Positions 8,526 through 18,100 of a stretch of 64,000 nucleotides of DNA are shown here, piece by piece. The stretch comes from Eilatimonas milleporae. Lineage in GTDB: Bacteria; Pseudomonadota; Alphaproteobacteria; Sphingomonadales; Kordiimonadaceae. The stretch lies in NCBI RefSeq assembly GCF_003688555.1, contig NZ_REFR01000015.1, positions 217,549-281,548 of the forward strand, read 5' to 3'. A program made the position numbers and the translations under genes. Each line of letters opens with the position of its first letter. Positions within the stretch are counted from its first letter, which is position 1. The notes beneath the pieces are model-generated. The model was not told where the DNA came from. It ran no database searches and saw nothing but the letters and a program-made list of their open reading frames with translations.

Positions 8526-9884
8526 ATGAGACTGAGACACTATGGAGTTGTGGCTGGTATTATGGCGCTCGCGCCCTTTAGCTCGGCCACAGCCGAGCCG
8601 CGGATCGATCTTGACGCCATCGATCATCGGGATGGCGCGCTTGAAAGGGTGGAGGCAGAGCGTTTGGCTCGCTGGGCGCCAGATACGTTCCTGGAAAGCC
8701 TGGTTGTCTTGTCCAATGGCGATTTGCTCATCCCCGATGCCATCGGACACGACATCCTGCGGGCGACGCCCTCCGGCGATGTGTCCGTCTTCTTCTCCGG
8801 CGATATCAGCCCCATGGGCCTCGCGATCAGCATCGACAACACGGTCATCGCCACAGGGCGCGACGGACAGGATCAGTGGAACATTTTTGTTTTCGCGCCC
8901 ACGGGGGAGCTGCGTACCTCAATTCCCGTGGCGGACGCCGAAGGGTTGAACGGCGCGACCTTCCTTACCCCGACAGTGGTCCTGGCGAACGACGCTACGA
9001 TCGGTCGGATCTTCCGGATCGATCTGGAGACCAACTCCGTCACCACTTGGCATGAGCACGCGCTTTACCAGCGCGACCCGGAACAATCAGAGCTCATCCC
9101 CGGCATTAACGGTATCAAGATTTCGAAGGGCGCCGCCTATATCTCCAACACCAGCCAGATGACCATACTCCGCACGCCGCTAGAGGGCCCTGACTTCGCA
9201 GCCGGTGAACCGGAAATCCTCCACCGTGATCTGATCATCGATGATTTCTCTATAGCCGCGGATGGAACCATTTACGGCACCACGCACATTTACAACACGG
9301 TGGTGCGGATTGAACCCGACGGCGGGCTTACCCGAATCGCAACGACCGAAGATGGGGTTGAAGGCTCGACCGCAACCGCGTTCGGGCGAAGCGCGAACGA
9401 TGCAGCACATCTCTATGTCGTGGGAGATGGTGGCTTCTATCTGGACCCTGAAAACGCAAATGAGGCTTTTCTGGTGCGCCTCGACGTCAATGACCCTGGC
9501 CTCTCCATCGCGGCATCCTTTGATCATATTCCGTATCCGGGAAAAATCGAAACGCCTCCAGCGGCCTTGGTGACCTGCAGCACCGCGCCCGGAAAGAACG
9601 CCGCACGCAAACGCGCCGCCCCTCAGTATACGCGGTTCCTGGAGTTGAATGCACCGCGGATCATGATGGCGGGGCAAGTCACCACCGAAGTGGGTGCGCC
9701 GCCCTCCGCTCGTCAGTATGTCTTCCGTGGCATGAGCGTGGGCGAGGCAGAAACCCTGATGAGAGCCTCACCTTACTTCGTCGCAGGCGTATATGCGCGA
9801 TGCGAAGGCACGGTGTTCACGCCCATGGCGGGTGACCTGCTCGGCGGTGTGGCTTGGGGCGATAGTGTGTCTCAGTCCGACTGA
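8526..9884 (+). CDS. Exported SMP-30-like beta-propeller fused to a YCII domain
   Basis: This is a 452-aa protein. Residues 1-24 form a signal peptide (GIMALAPFSSATA). Residues about 30-340 show repeating blades (LSNGDLLIPDA, GINGIKISKGAAYISNTS, FSIAADGTIYGTT, TRIATTEDGVEGSTATAFG) of the SMP-30/gluconolactonase/NHL class, which includes lactonases using a divalent metal. Residues about 345-440 (AALVTCSTAPGKNAARKRAA, ... PYFVAGVYARCEG) match the YCII-domain pattern, normally a small stand-alone cytosolic protein. The two domains in one exported chain are unusual. The 3' end overlaps the convergent AraC gene by 13 bp. A lactonase or hydrolase role is inferred. Confidence 0.75.
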   Translation: MRLRHYGVVAGIMALAPFSSATAEPRIDLDAIDHRDGALERVEAERLARWAPDTFLESLVVLSNGDLLIPDAIGHDILRATPSGDVSVFFSGDISPMGLAISIDNTVIATGRDGQDQWNIFVFAPTGELRTSIPVADAEGLNGATFLTPTVVLANDATIGRIFRIDLETNSVTTWHEHALYQRDPEQSELIPGINGIKISKGAAYISNTSQMTILRTPLEGPDFAAGEPEILHRDLIIDDFSIAADGTIYGTTHIYNTVVRIEPDGGLTRIATTEDGVEGSTATAFGRSANDAAHLYVVGDGGFYLDPENANEAFLVRLDVNDPGLSIAASFDHIPYPGKIETPPAALVTCSTAPGKNAARKRAAPQYTRFLELNAPRIMMAGQVTTEVGAPPSARQYVFRGMSVGEAETLMRASPYFVAGVYARCEGTVFTPMAGDLLGGVAWGDSVSQSD

Positions 9885-10681
9885 CACGATCCGTGGGTGC
9901 CCTCCGGCAGCGCACAGGGCTCGTTACGCACTTGTCCAGGCGTCACATCAAACTGCTTTCTGAAGCACTGGGTGAAATGGCCCTGATGGGCGAAGCCGCA
10001 GGCATAGGCGATGTCGGAGAGGGTGGACTGTGTTGTCAACAGCATCTCCTTCGCCCTTTCGCAGCGGCGGCTCTGAACGTAGGTCCAAACCGCATCCCCG
10101 ATCGACGCCTTGAACAAACGGGAGAAATGCCCGGGTGACAGGCAAGCGACGTCGGCAAGTTCCGCCACCGTCAAGCCTTCGCCAAAGTGCACTTCGATAT
10201 AGTCAAGCACCCGAGCGATGCGGGGGTCCAGCGTGTCAAGGAAATCCAGACGCTCCTGATGCGCACGCTGACTTTGTGTGATGAGTACCTCGATGAGGCT
10301 CAAGCTTGGCTCGACCACATCCCGCGCCGTGTAAACCGATGCCCACGCGCGTCGAAGAAGTCGGGCGATCAAACTGTCGGTCAAACGTTGGGGCTCGGGC
10401 GGCGCGGCAAGCTGCTCCATACGTGCACTGATCACCCGCCCATGAGCGCTTGAGATCAGCCCGTCGCCGAGGGGCAGAAGAGCGGTTTCGCCGACGCACA
10501 GAGTCTCGTCCATGTCGGTCATGGTGAACCCGCGGGCGCGGCAGTCCAGGACGAGGACGATTTCGCAGACCTCCCGCTCCGGCCACATTTCACCGCGCGC
10601 GAGCGTCAGCAGTCGCAATCGCTCGTCCGGCGGTCCGGCCGAACGCTGCCGCCCAGTAATATGCTCCGACGCGCGGTCCAT
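9872..10681 (-). CDS. AraC-family transcriptional regulator
   Basis: This 269-aa protein has an N-terminal cupin-like sensor (about residues 30-95) and a helical linker. The double helix-turn-helix lies at about residues 152-252: LTVAELADVACLSPGHFSRLFKASIG, then LSDIAYACGFAHQGHFTQCFRK. The second HTH has the standard AraC signature. The effector is unknown. It converges with the propeller-YCII gene and is a candidate regulator of the divergent cluster around 8.3 kb. A truncated AraC-like sensor lies just upstream on the same strand. Confidence 0.9.
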   Translation of the reverse strand: MDRASEHITGRQRSAGPPDERLRLLTLARGEMWPEREVCEIVLVLDCRARGFTMTDMDETLCVGETALLPLGDGLISSAHGRVISARMEQLAAPPEPQRLTDSLIARLLRRAWASVYTARDVVEPSLSLIEVLITQSQRAHQERLDFLDTLDPRIARVLDYIEVHFGEGLTVAELADVACLSPGHFSRLFKASIGDAVWTYVQSRRCERAKEMLLTTQSTLSDIAYACGFAHQGHFTQCFRKQFDVTPGQVRNEPCALPEGTHGSCQSD

Positions 10682-10776
10682 GGTCTCTGGAAAGCATGTC
10701 CGGGCCTGGCGGTATTCCGGACCGACCTGTTTTCAGGATTTGCAAAGATGGAAAGGCCGACGATCCTTGTACGACC

Positions 10777-11250
10777 TCAGCGAAGCGGTGATCGCTCACG
10801 CTGCGGACGGCCCCGCTGCTGCAGATCCTCCTCGACGAGCAGGCAGACCAGCGTGAATGCGGCTTGTGCGATTGGCTCCGGCGCATGCCACGCGCGCGGG
10901 ATGAGAAGGCTGATCAGGGCGTCCGAAAGCGGGCCCATAGAGGCGGTCACTTCAAGTCCCGGCAGCGCCACCCGCAGCGCGCGCACCTTGCCGAGGATCG
11001 TCAGCGTTTGCCCTGGCGGCACAAAAATGGCGGCCCCCGACCGGTCTTTGGTAGGCGCTTCCGGCCAGCCGATCTTGCCGCGCCCGGCGATCCGCAGGAC
11101 GATCTCCGGCGCATCGCTCGCGCTGATCGTGTCGCCCGCGTCATGTATGACATGACGGATGGCGCCGCCGCTGAGTTCGCGAAGGGCCAGGTTATCAGGC
11201 TTACGGCCGGCGCGGCGATCACGGGGGGATTTGGAAGAACCGGACACCAT
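10777..11250 (-). pseudogene. Truncated AraC-type sensor domain lacking its DNA-binding half
   Basis: About 157 codons encode a cupin-like AraC N-terminal domain (FVPPGQTLTIL, VRALRVALPGLEV) plus the helical linker (PIAQAAFTLVCLLVEEDL). It then stops where the helix-turn-helix should begin. None of the three frames downstream to 10,682 encodes an AraC HTH. No good ribosome site is visible. The frame can extend to a GTG at 11280. The best reading is a decayed regulator; a stand-alone ligand-binding protein is the alternative. Confidence 0.5.
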
Positions 11251-11410
11251 CGACGATGGATGGCAGCCGCACAGCCGCACCGTCTTCCAGAATCGTCGGC
11301 GAACTCTCGGCGAAGCCTGAATCCCTCGACGATTACGGAATACATGCCCGATCTATGCTATAGTTTAATGGATAGGAGTAATCCACCCGCAGAAAAAGGA
11401 GGCGGATGAC

Positions 11411-12313
11411 ATGACTCAACAAACCGCCTCCTCTTTGGCGGAATTCTATACCGATCCGGCGTCGCCTTATGCGGCGTTTCCGCAAGAACACCGATCGGGC
11501 GGGTCGCTGCCGGTCACTTTCATTCAGTCCCATCAAGAGGCTTTCGACGCGATAGACCCAGCCGTCCCACAGATCGCACTCGTCGTTGCGGTCGAAGCCA
11601 ATGTGCCCTTTCGATGGGATACTGGTGACGGCTGGTCAAAGGGTATTCATCTTCGTTCCGGCGATATGTCATTTGTTCCGCAAGATACCGCAGTCCACTA
11701 CGAACTAGGAGGCCCTCAAACAGTCTTTAATGCCTCAATTCCTGCTGCCCCGCTGGGTAGCCTCATTAAAGAGAACACCGGCAGAAGCGTCGAAACACTC
11801 AATGCGCTAACGGGCGCTGTCGTTTTTCGCGACGAAACCGTTCGCCGCACAGCCATGCAGATGTGGGTCGAGAGCGCGCGGTCCGGCGGCGCCAGCGATC
11901 TACTAATGGATGGGCTGACCCAGGTGCTGATCGCCCGGCTCCTCGACAAGTCCGGCGCGCTGCGCAAGCCGCAACCGATCCTGCTACTCAGCCCCGCCGA
12001 GATCACCCGCATCGACACGCTGGTCGAACATCGTCTCGCTGAGCGCCTCACCGTCGAAGACCTGGCTCGTACCCTCGACATGCCTCGCTGGACCTTCGCC
12101 GACGCCTTCAAGGCCACCACCGGCGACACGCCGCATAGCTATGTCACCGGCAAGCGCGTCGAAAAGGCGTGCGAACTCCTCCGCCTCGGTGAAATGCCCA
12201 TCGCCGAAATCGCCTACACCACGGGCTTCGCCTCCCAAAGCCACATGACAGACACCTTCCGCCGCGTCCTTGGCACAACGCCCGGCAGGTGGCGCGAGGA
12301 GGTGCGACAGTGA
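11411..12313 (+). CDS. AraC-family regulator with AraC_N domain
   Basis: The 300-aa protein has an N-terminal sensor of the AraC_N type (LRSGDMSFVPQDTAVHYELGG). Its C-terminal two-HTH domain is at about residues 200-298: LTVEDLARTLDMPRWTFADAFKATTG and IAEIAYTTGFASQSHMTDTFRRVLGTTPG. AAGGAGG at 11396-11402 sits eight bases before the ATG at 11411; an out-of-frame ATG at 11406 is not used. A TATAGT at about 11359 may be the -10 element. It points toward the 3' end of the efflux operon and away from the truncated sensor. Its targets are unknown. Confidence 0.9.
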   Translation: MTQQTASSLAEFYTDPASPYAAFPQEHRSGGSLPVTFIQSHQEAFDAIDPAVPQIALVVAVEANVPFRWDTGDGWSKGIHLRSGDMSFVPQDTAVHYELGGPQTVFNASIPAAPLGSLIKENTGRSVETLNALTGAVVFRDETVRRTAMQMWVESARSGGASDLLMDGLTQVLIARLLDKSGALRKPQPILLLSPAEITRIDTLVEHRLAERLTVEDLARTLDMPRWTFADAFKATTGDTPHSYVTGKRVEKACELLRLGEMPIAEIAYTTGFASQSHMTDTFRRVLGTTPGRWREEVRQ

Positions 12314-12473
12314 TTGAGGCCCAGTTGAGCAAGCACTATCGAAGGGCTACGGCAAAATAAGAGTTCGCGTTTCCATCCCGCGACGCCCGTCAGTTCTCTT
12401 ATTGTTGCGCCAGAACCTGATTTCTAAAGTCTAAGATCTCTGACGACCAAGGCCAGAGGGCTTTTTATTGTCT

Positions 12474-13694
12474 TCACATAGAAACTTCCGCTCGCCTTGG
12501 GATCACGAGTATAAGAAGTCCCAAGGCTGCAGCGCCGACCATGGCGACGGGGTAAGCGATTAAGGGTAAATCGTTCTGAATTGCAGATACGAGTGCGACG
12601 GCTACTCCTCCCGCCCCCATTTGCAGGAAACCTAGCATTGCGGATGCAGAGCCCGCGTTCTCTTTGAACGGTGCTAATGCGCCGGCAACTGCCGACGGCA
12701 TGAGAACGCCAAGGCCTGTCACTGTAAGGATGATACCGGCATTGTAGCCGTGTTTGTGGACAATGCCCATGACCGGCAAGGCAATGCTCAAGAGCGCGCC
12801 TGCAAGCATGATCATGACTCCGATCATCGCTAGCTCTTCAAGGGAGTGTTTTTCAGCGCGTCGCCGGACGAACATACTGCCAACGACAAAACCTGATACG
12901 GCGATTGGCGGGTACAAGCCATATTCGATCGGCGAGAGTCCTAATTGATCAATGAAGACCGCGGGTGATCCCCCGAAAAACGCCGACATGGCAGCAATGG
13001 CGCAGGCAGAAACAAGGCCGAATTTGATGAACTGGGGATCGCGTAGAACGACGCTATAGTTCTTGGCGGCAAGGCCTAGACTGACATGGTCGAGACGGTT
13101 CATGTTGGTTTCTGGCAAGCGAACACTTCCCACCATCAAGAGAACGCCGAACGCCGCCGTTACCCAAAAGACCGCATGCCATCCCAATTGCTGCTGAATG
13201 ACACCGCCGAGCAGCGGCGACATCGCCGGCGCCAATGCGAAAAGAATGGTGACCAAGGCTAAAACGCGGGTGAGCCTCGGTCCTTCGAAGCTGTCCCGAA
13301 CGATTGCCCGGGCTAAGACGACAGCTGCGCCAGCGCCGCCCGCTTGGATGGCGCGCCCCAGCAGTAAAACGTCGAGACTGGCTGCAAATGCGCAAAGCGC
13401 GCTGCCCAGCACATACAGCATGAGACCAATGGCGAGGATTGAACGCCGACCGAAGCGATCCGATATCGGTCCGTAGAACAGCTGGGAGACGGCAAAGACA
13501 GCCAGATAAATGCTGTAGGTCGACTGCGCTTGGGCCTGATCAATCGCTAAATCCGCGGCGACGTCAGGTAGCGAGGGAAGATAAATATTGCTGGCGATCT
13601 GGCCAGCCGCCGATAGTCCCGCAAGAAGCGCGATGACGCCCTTGCCGGATGAGACGGGGCGCGGGGCCCTTGTCGATTTCGCGGTATGTTCCAT
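12474..13694 (-). CDS. MFS drug-efflux transporter, Bcr/CflA (DHA1) type
   Basis: This 406-aa protein has about 12 hydrophobic segments and the MFS motif A, GPISDRFGRRSI, in the loop after TM2 (about residues 75-86). Near TM1 the segment SNIYLPSLPDVAADL is typical of Bcr/CflA drug/proton antiporters. It sits 23 bp from the outer-membrane factor gene and is the last of five same-strand efflux genes. The ATG at 13694 is preferred because AAAGG lies eight bases upstream; a GTG at 13697 is also in frame. The substrates are unknown. Confidence 0.9.
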   Translation of the reverse strand: MEHTAKSTRAPRPVSSGKGVIALLAGLSAAGQIASNIYLPSLPDVAADLAIDQAQAQSTYSIYLAVFAVSQLFYGPISDRFGRRSILAIGLMLYVLGSALCAFAASLDVLLLGRAIQAGGAGAAVVLARAIVRDSFEGPRLTRVLALVTILFALAPAMSPLLGGVIQQQLGWHAVFWVTAAFGVLLMVGSVRLPETNMNRLDHVSLGLAAKNYSVVLRDPQFIKFGLVSACAIAAMSAFFGGSPAVFIDQLGLSPIEYGLYPPIAVSGFVVGSMFVRRRAEKHSLEELAMIGVMIMLAGALLSIALPVMGIVHKHGYNAGIILTVTGLGVLMPSAVAGALAPFKENAGSASAMLGFLQMGAGGVAVALVSAIQNDLPLIAYPVAMVGAAALGLLILVIPRRAEVSM

Positions 13695-13717
13695 CACAAT
13701 GGCCTTTCCGTCGTATT

Positions 13718-15187
13718 CTAGCTGTTGGCGCCTACGTCGGGAGGGGATGGCTCAAAGACCTGCCAGCCGCCGCCAAGGGCCTTGTAAAGTGCAATCGTGC
13801 GGACAATTGTGCCGGTCTCGCTTTGCGCGAGCGTATCTTCGAGCGAAGTCAGGCTCCGCTCGGCGTCCAAGACATCAAGATATTCGCTGAGGCCGCGATC
13901 ATAGAGGATGCGCGCGAGCTCGACAGAGCGGGTTGCAGCCGCTACCGCATCGCTTAGGTCCTGCTGCCGGCGATGTGCCTCGGCATAGTTGACCAATGCT
14001 GTTTCCACGTCTTCGACGGCAATGAGGATGGACTGTTCGAGCCTTGTTCGCGCAATGTCGAGTTCGGCTTCGGAACGGCTTAGATTTGCGCGCAACTGTC
14101 CGCCGCGAAAGATCGGCAGACTGATTGCTGGTCCGATTGACCAGGCTTGGCTGCCGCCCATGAACAGATCCGTAAACGAGGTGCTTTCGAGCCCGGCGCT
14201 GCCCGTTAAGAAAAAGCGCGGATAGAAATCAGCCTTGGCCTGACCAACGCGCGCGGTGGCGGAGGCCATTCGCCGCTCAGCCTCACGCACGTCCGCGCGC
14301 CGGACAAGCAGGTCTGATGGCAACCCTGTTGGGACAATATCTGGTGGGCTTGGAAGCGGCTCGGCAGTCAAGAGTTCTTCAAGCAACGCGGCAGGCGCCT
14401 GCCCGGTCAAGACCGCTAAGCGATGCGCAGTAGCGCGTTCTGAGGCCCGGATGTCAGCGCGCTGCGCTTCGGTCGAGGCAAGATTTGCACGAGCGCGCGT
14501 TAAGTCGAGTTCCGGGGCAACCCCAGCACGGTATTTTCCCTCAACAAGCGCCACTGTTTCGGACTGTAATCCGATGTTTTTTTCGATCAGCGCGAGACGG
14601 CGTTGCGCACCGCGCAGTTCCGCATAGTTGCGCGCAACCTCTGCAATCACAGTGACGGTGACATCCCGCTGAGCATCATAAGCGGCGTCGACTTCCCTTG
14701 CCGCCGCTTCAACGCCGCGACGTGCCGCCCCGAAAACATCGATTTCCCAGCCGGCGTCGAAACCAGTTTGGATGAGGTTGGTTTCAAGGGAGGCTACGCC
14801 CGCATCTGATAGAGCGCCAATATCGATCGCACCATTCTCACTCGGCCGTTGGCGCACAATTGCGCCCGATGCATCGACCTGCGGCAATAGCCGCGAATAT
14901 CGGCCGGCACGCAACGCCCGCGCTAGCCGGACATTGGCGCGCGCCGCTTCCAAGTCATGATTGTGAGCGACAGCATCACCGATCAGGCGCGATAGTAGCG
15001 GGTCTTCAAAAGTCTCCCACCATGACGCTTCGGCTGTGAGACCCGCTTTACCATCGGCGGCGATGATGGCCGCGGTTTCATTCGCGTAGGTCTGTTGCGG
15101 TGCTTGGAGATCAAATTGGTAGTCGGGACCAATTGTACATGCAGACAAGGTTAAGGTGCCAAAGACGGCAAAAATGAGCGGTTTCAT
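13718..15187 (-). CDS. RND efflux outer-membrane lipoprotein (NodT/OprM family)
   Basis: The 489-aa protein opens with a lipoprotein signal ending in the lipobox LSAC (Cys17), followed by TIGPDYQ, a hallmark of the NodT/OprM family. Long alpha-helical stretches in two repeats (ANVRLARALRAG..., DLTRARANLASTEAQRADI) form the periplasmic barrel. It is the outer-membrane exit duct of a tripartite pump. Its start overlaps the stop of the RND permease by 4 bp (ATGA), so the two are translated together. Confidence 0.93.
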   Translation of the reverse strand: MKPLIFAVFGTLTLSACTIGPDYQFDLQAPQQTYANETAAIIAADGKAGLTAEASWWETFEDPLLSRLIGDAVAHNHDLEAARANVRLARALRAGRYSRLLPQVDASGAIVRQRPSENGAIDIGALSDAGVASLETNLIQTGFDAGWEIDVFGAARRGVEAAAREVDAAYDAQRDVTVTVIAEVARNYAELRGAQRRLALIEKNIGLQSETVALVEGKYRAGVAPELDLTRARANLASTEAQRADIRASERATAHRLAVLTGQAPAALLEELLTAEPLPSPPDIVPTGLPSDLLVRRADVREAERRMASATARVGQAKADFYPRFFLTGSAGLESTSFTDLFMGGSQAWSIGPAISLPIFRGGQLRANLSRSEAELDIARTRLEQSILIAVEDVETALVNYAEAHRRQQDLSDAVAAATRSVELARILYDRGLSEYLDVLDAERSLTSLEDTLAQSETGTIVRTIALYKALGGGWQVFEPSPPDVGANS

Positions 15188-18100
15188 CGGGCGCTTCCAA
15201 AGGCGAAATGGCTAGATGGCGAGACGGTCTTCGATGCCGCGGCCTTAGGTTTGCCAGCAGGCTTTACGACCAATCGATAGACGGCAGGCACAAAGATCAG
15301 GGCTAAGATCATCGACCCGCCCACCCCTCCCGCAAGGACGATGGAAAGCGAAGGCCAGAAATCACCGCCCACGAATAGGAGGAGCGGCAGAAATCCACCG
15401 ATCGTTGTCAGGGTCGTCGATACGATGTGCCGAGACGTTCCAAGAATTGCCTCTGTGACGGCTTCTGGGTCGCCAGCCTTAGCCACCGGATTCGCCCGTA
15501 TCGCGGCCAATACGACAATAGCGTTGTTAAAGGCGAGGCCGATCAGGCCAAGGGTTCCCAATATCGTGTTGAAACTAATCGGAAAGCCAATGGCGAACGT
15601 CGATAGCATGCCAAGCCCAAGCGACAGGAACGCCACGGCCCCTAAGAGGCCGGCGATCGCCGCGCTTCGAAACACTAAGACCAAAGTCGCAATGGTAAGG
15701 GTCAAGAGTACAGGCGCGTAGGTCAGCAGATTGCCCTTGGCCGCCGCGTCTTGTTCTACGGCGCCACCAAGTTCGATGCGGTAACCCGCTGGAAGAATAA
15801 AGCCTTCTGCTTCCAATTGCTCAAGAACGTCCCGGGTGATGTCGATCGGCAAAGCATCATTGGCCGTGTATCCGCGAATGATATTTGTCCGTTCACGATC
15901 AAAGCGGGTAATGCTCCGCAGTTCAGGGCGCAATGTGAAGTCGCCGAGAGCTGCCGCGGACACCCACCGATCGGAGTTTTGCGTCACGAGCGGCGTTGAT
16001 GCGATATCGCTCACATCGGCCCGAACGGTATTTTCATAGCGAACCCGGACCGGCAATTGCTCTAACTGTTCTATGATGAAGCCGCCGGTCGCGCCTTCAA
16101 GATTGCTTTGGAGTTGTGAAGCGACCTCTGTTAGGCGAAGACCTGCCAATTGGGTTTCATCTTCGTCGGCGTTGAACCAAAGTTTGGGGTGTCCGCCCTC
16201 CATCGTCATTTGCGTGTGCAAGACACCCGAATAGTTTTGGAGTCCGGTGCGAAGCCGTTCGCCAATGCGTTGGAGTTCCGCGATTGACGGACCAAAAACG
16301 CGATACTCGATATCGGCGGTGAGCGGCGGGCCCTGTCCGAATTGTCCGAGCACAATCTGGGCGTCCGGGAAGCGCTCGTCGAGATGCGCTTGTAGGGGCG
16401 CGATCATCGCTTTTGCCGCTTCGTTAGAGGGGGCTGTGACAATGCCGTGAGCGTAGTGCGCGGCCGCGTCCTTATCCATCATGAGGTTGTAGTAGACGCT
16501 TGGAAACGAGCCGCCGACGAGCCAAGTCATCTGCTCGGTCTCCGCGAAGGCCTTGATCTCGGCTTCGATGGCGTATGCAAGATCTGCCGTGCGAGAAAGC
16601 GACGCGTCTGACGGCGCCCAAACCTCGACTTCAAACATGTCGCGATCGACCGGCGGGAAAAACTGATTGCCCAAGGTCGGTGCGACGGCAAAGCCCGCAA
16701 CTGGCGCTGCGATGGCGACGACGATCGCCGCCCACGGACGTTTTAATCCTGAGAGCAAGGCGCCTCGATAGAACCGTCCGAAACGCTTTGAGGTCAGCCC
16801 ATCGCGCCAAAACCGTTTCGGTGCGTCCGGCGCACTTGGTTCGGCGAACAGGCCCGCAAGTGCAGCGGTAACTGTCATGGCAATAATGAAAGAGCTGATC
16901 AGCGCCAGGATGACCATCTGACCAATCGAGCCCACAAAATCGCCAACGCTGCCCGGCAGCAGAAAGATCGGGGCAAAGGCGAGAACGGTCGTGAGCGTTG
17001 AGGCGAAAAGCGGTGTGAACAAATGCCCGACGGCGGCCTCTACCGCTTGCAAAGGCGTTTTGCCAGCGGCTTTGTTCTTGGCCACTTCATCCGCCATGAC
17101 GATGGCGTTGTCGATCAGAAGACCGAGCGCGATGATGAGACCGAAGATCGACATCTGATGAATGGCGTTGCCAGACACTTGCAGCCCAAACAGCACCATG
17201 GCGACCGTCAGCGGTAAGGCTGCTCCAACGATAAGAGCGAGACGCCAGCCCATCATAACAAACACGACCGCCACAACGACCAAGGCGCCGGCAATAAGGT
17301 TGCCGGAGAGCTCGGCGAGCTGGCCGGTTGTGTAGCGTTCTTGCTCGAAGACGGGTTCGATAATGACAGGGCCGCCGGTTTCCGCAGCCGCCTCGGCGAG
17401 CACTGCATTCGCGTCCTTCGCCCAAAGATCGACACGTCTGCCGAAGCCAATGCGGGCTGCCACGAACACGGTCCTTTTGCCATTGACGAGACCTATTTCC
17501 GTTGGGGGGTCTCGATAGGCGCGCTCGATATGGGCAATGTCTGCGATCCGTACGGACTGTTGGTCGCCACCGACAGCGATCGGCACATGGCCAATGCGGC
17601 TCAGCGAAGAAAGCTCCCCGGCAACCTCGATCGAAACGTCAGCGCGATCACCGCGCAAAACACCGGCAGGTGTCTTCGTGTCAGCCAAAGCGGTCGCCCA
17701 CGCCACGTCGCCGGCCGTCAGCCCGAGTTCAGCCAAGTCTTCGGCGTTGACAGTGACCGTGATTTCTTCATCGGGCTCGCCATAAATTCTGACGAGCTCT
17801 GTCCCCGGAACATTGCGTAGACGTTCAGCAAGATCTTCAGCCCGCCGGTTCAGCACGCCTAGCGCAGGCTCCGCTTCACCACGCCACGAAACCCCAGCGA
17901 TCAGCGTATAGGCTGCTGGGTCGCGCTTATCATCGATCTGCGGTTCAAGCGCGCCTGCCGGCAGCGACGGTCGGGCTTCTGAGATTTTATCGCGTATTTC
18001 AGAGAAGATCGCAGCGTTCTGCGCCGCGGTGACCGCGTCTTCGAGTTCAACGACAATAACCGACACACCGGCGCTGGACGTCGACTCCACGTCTTTAATC

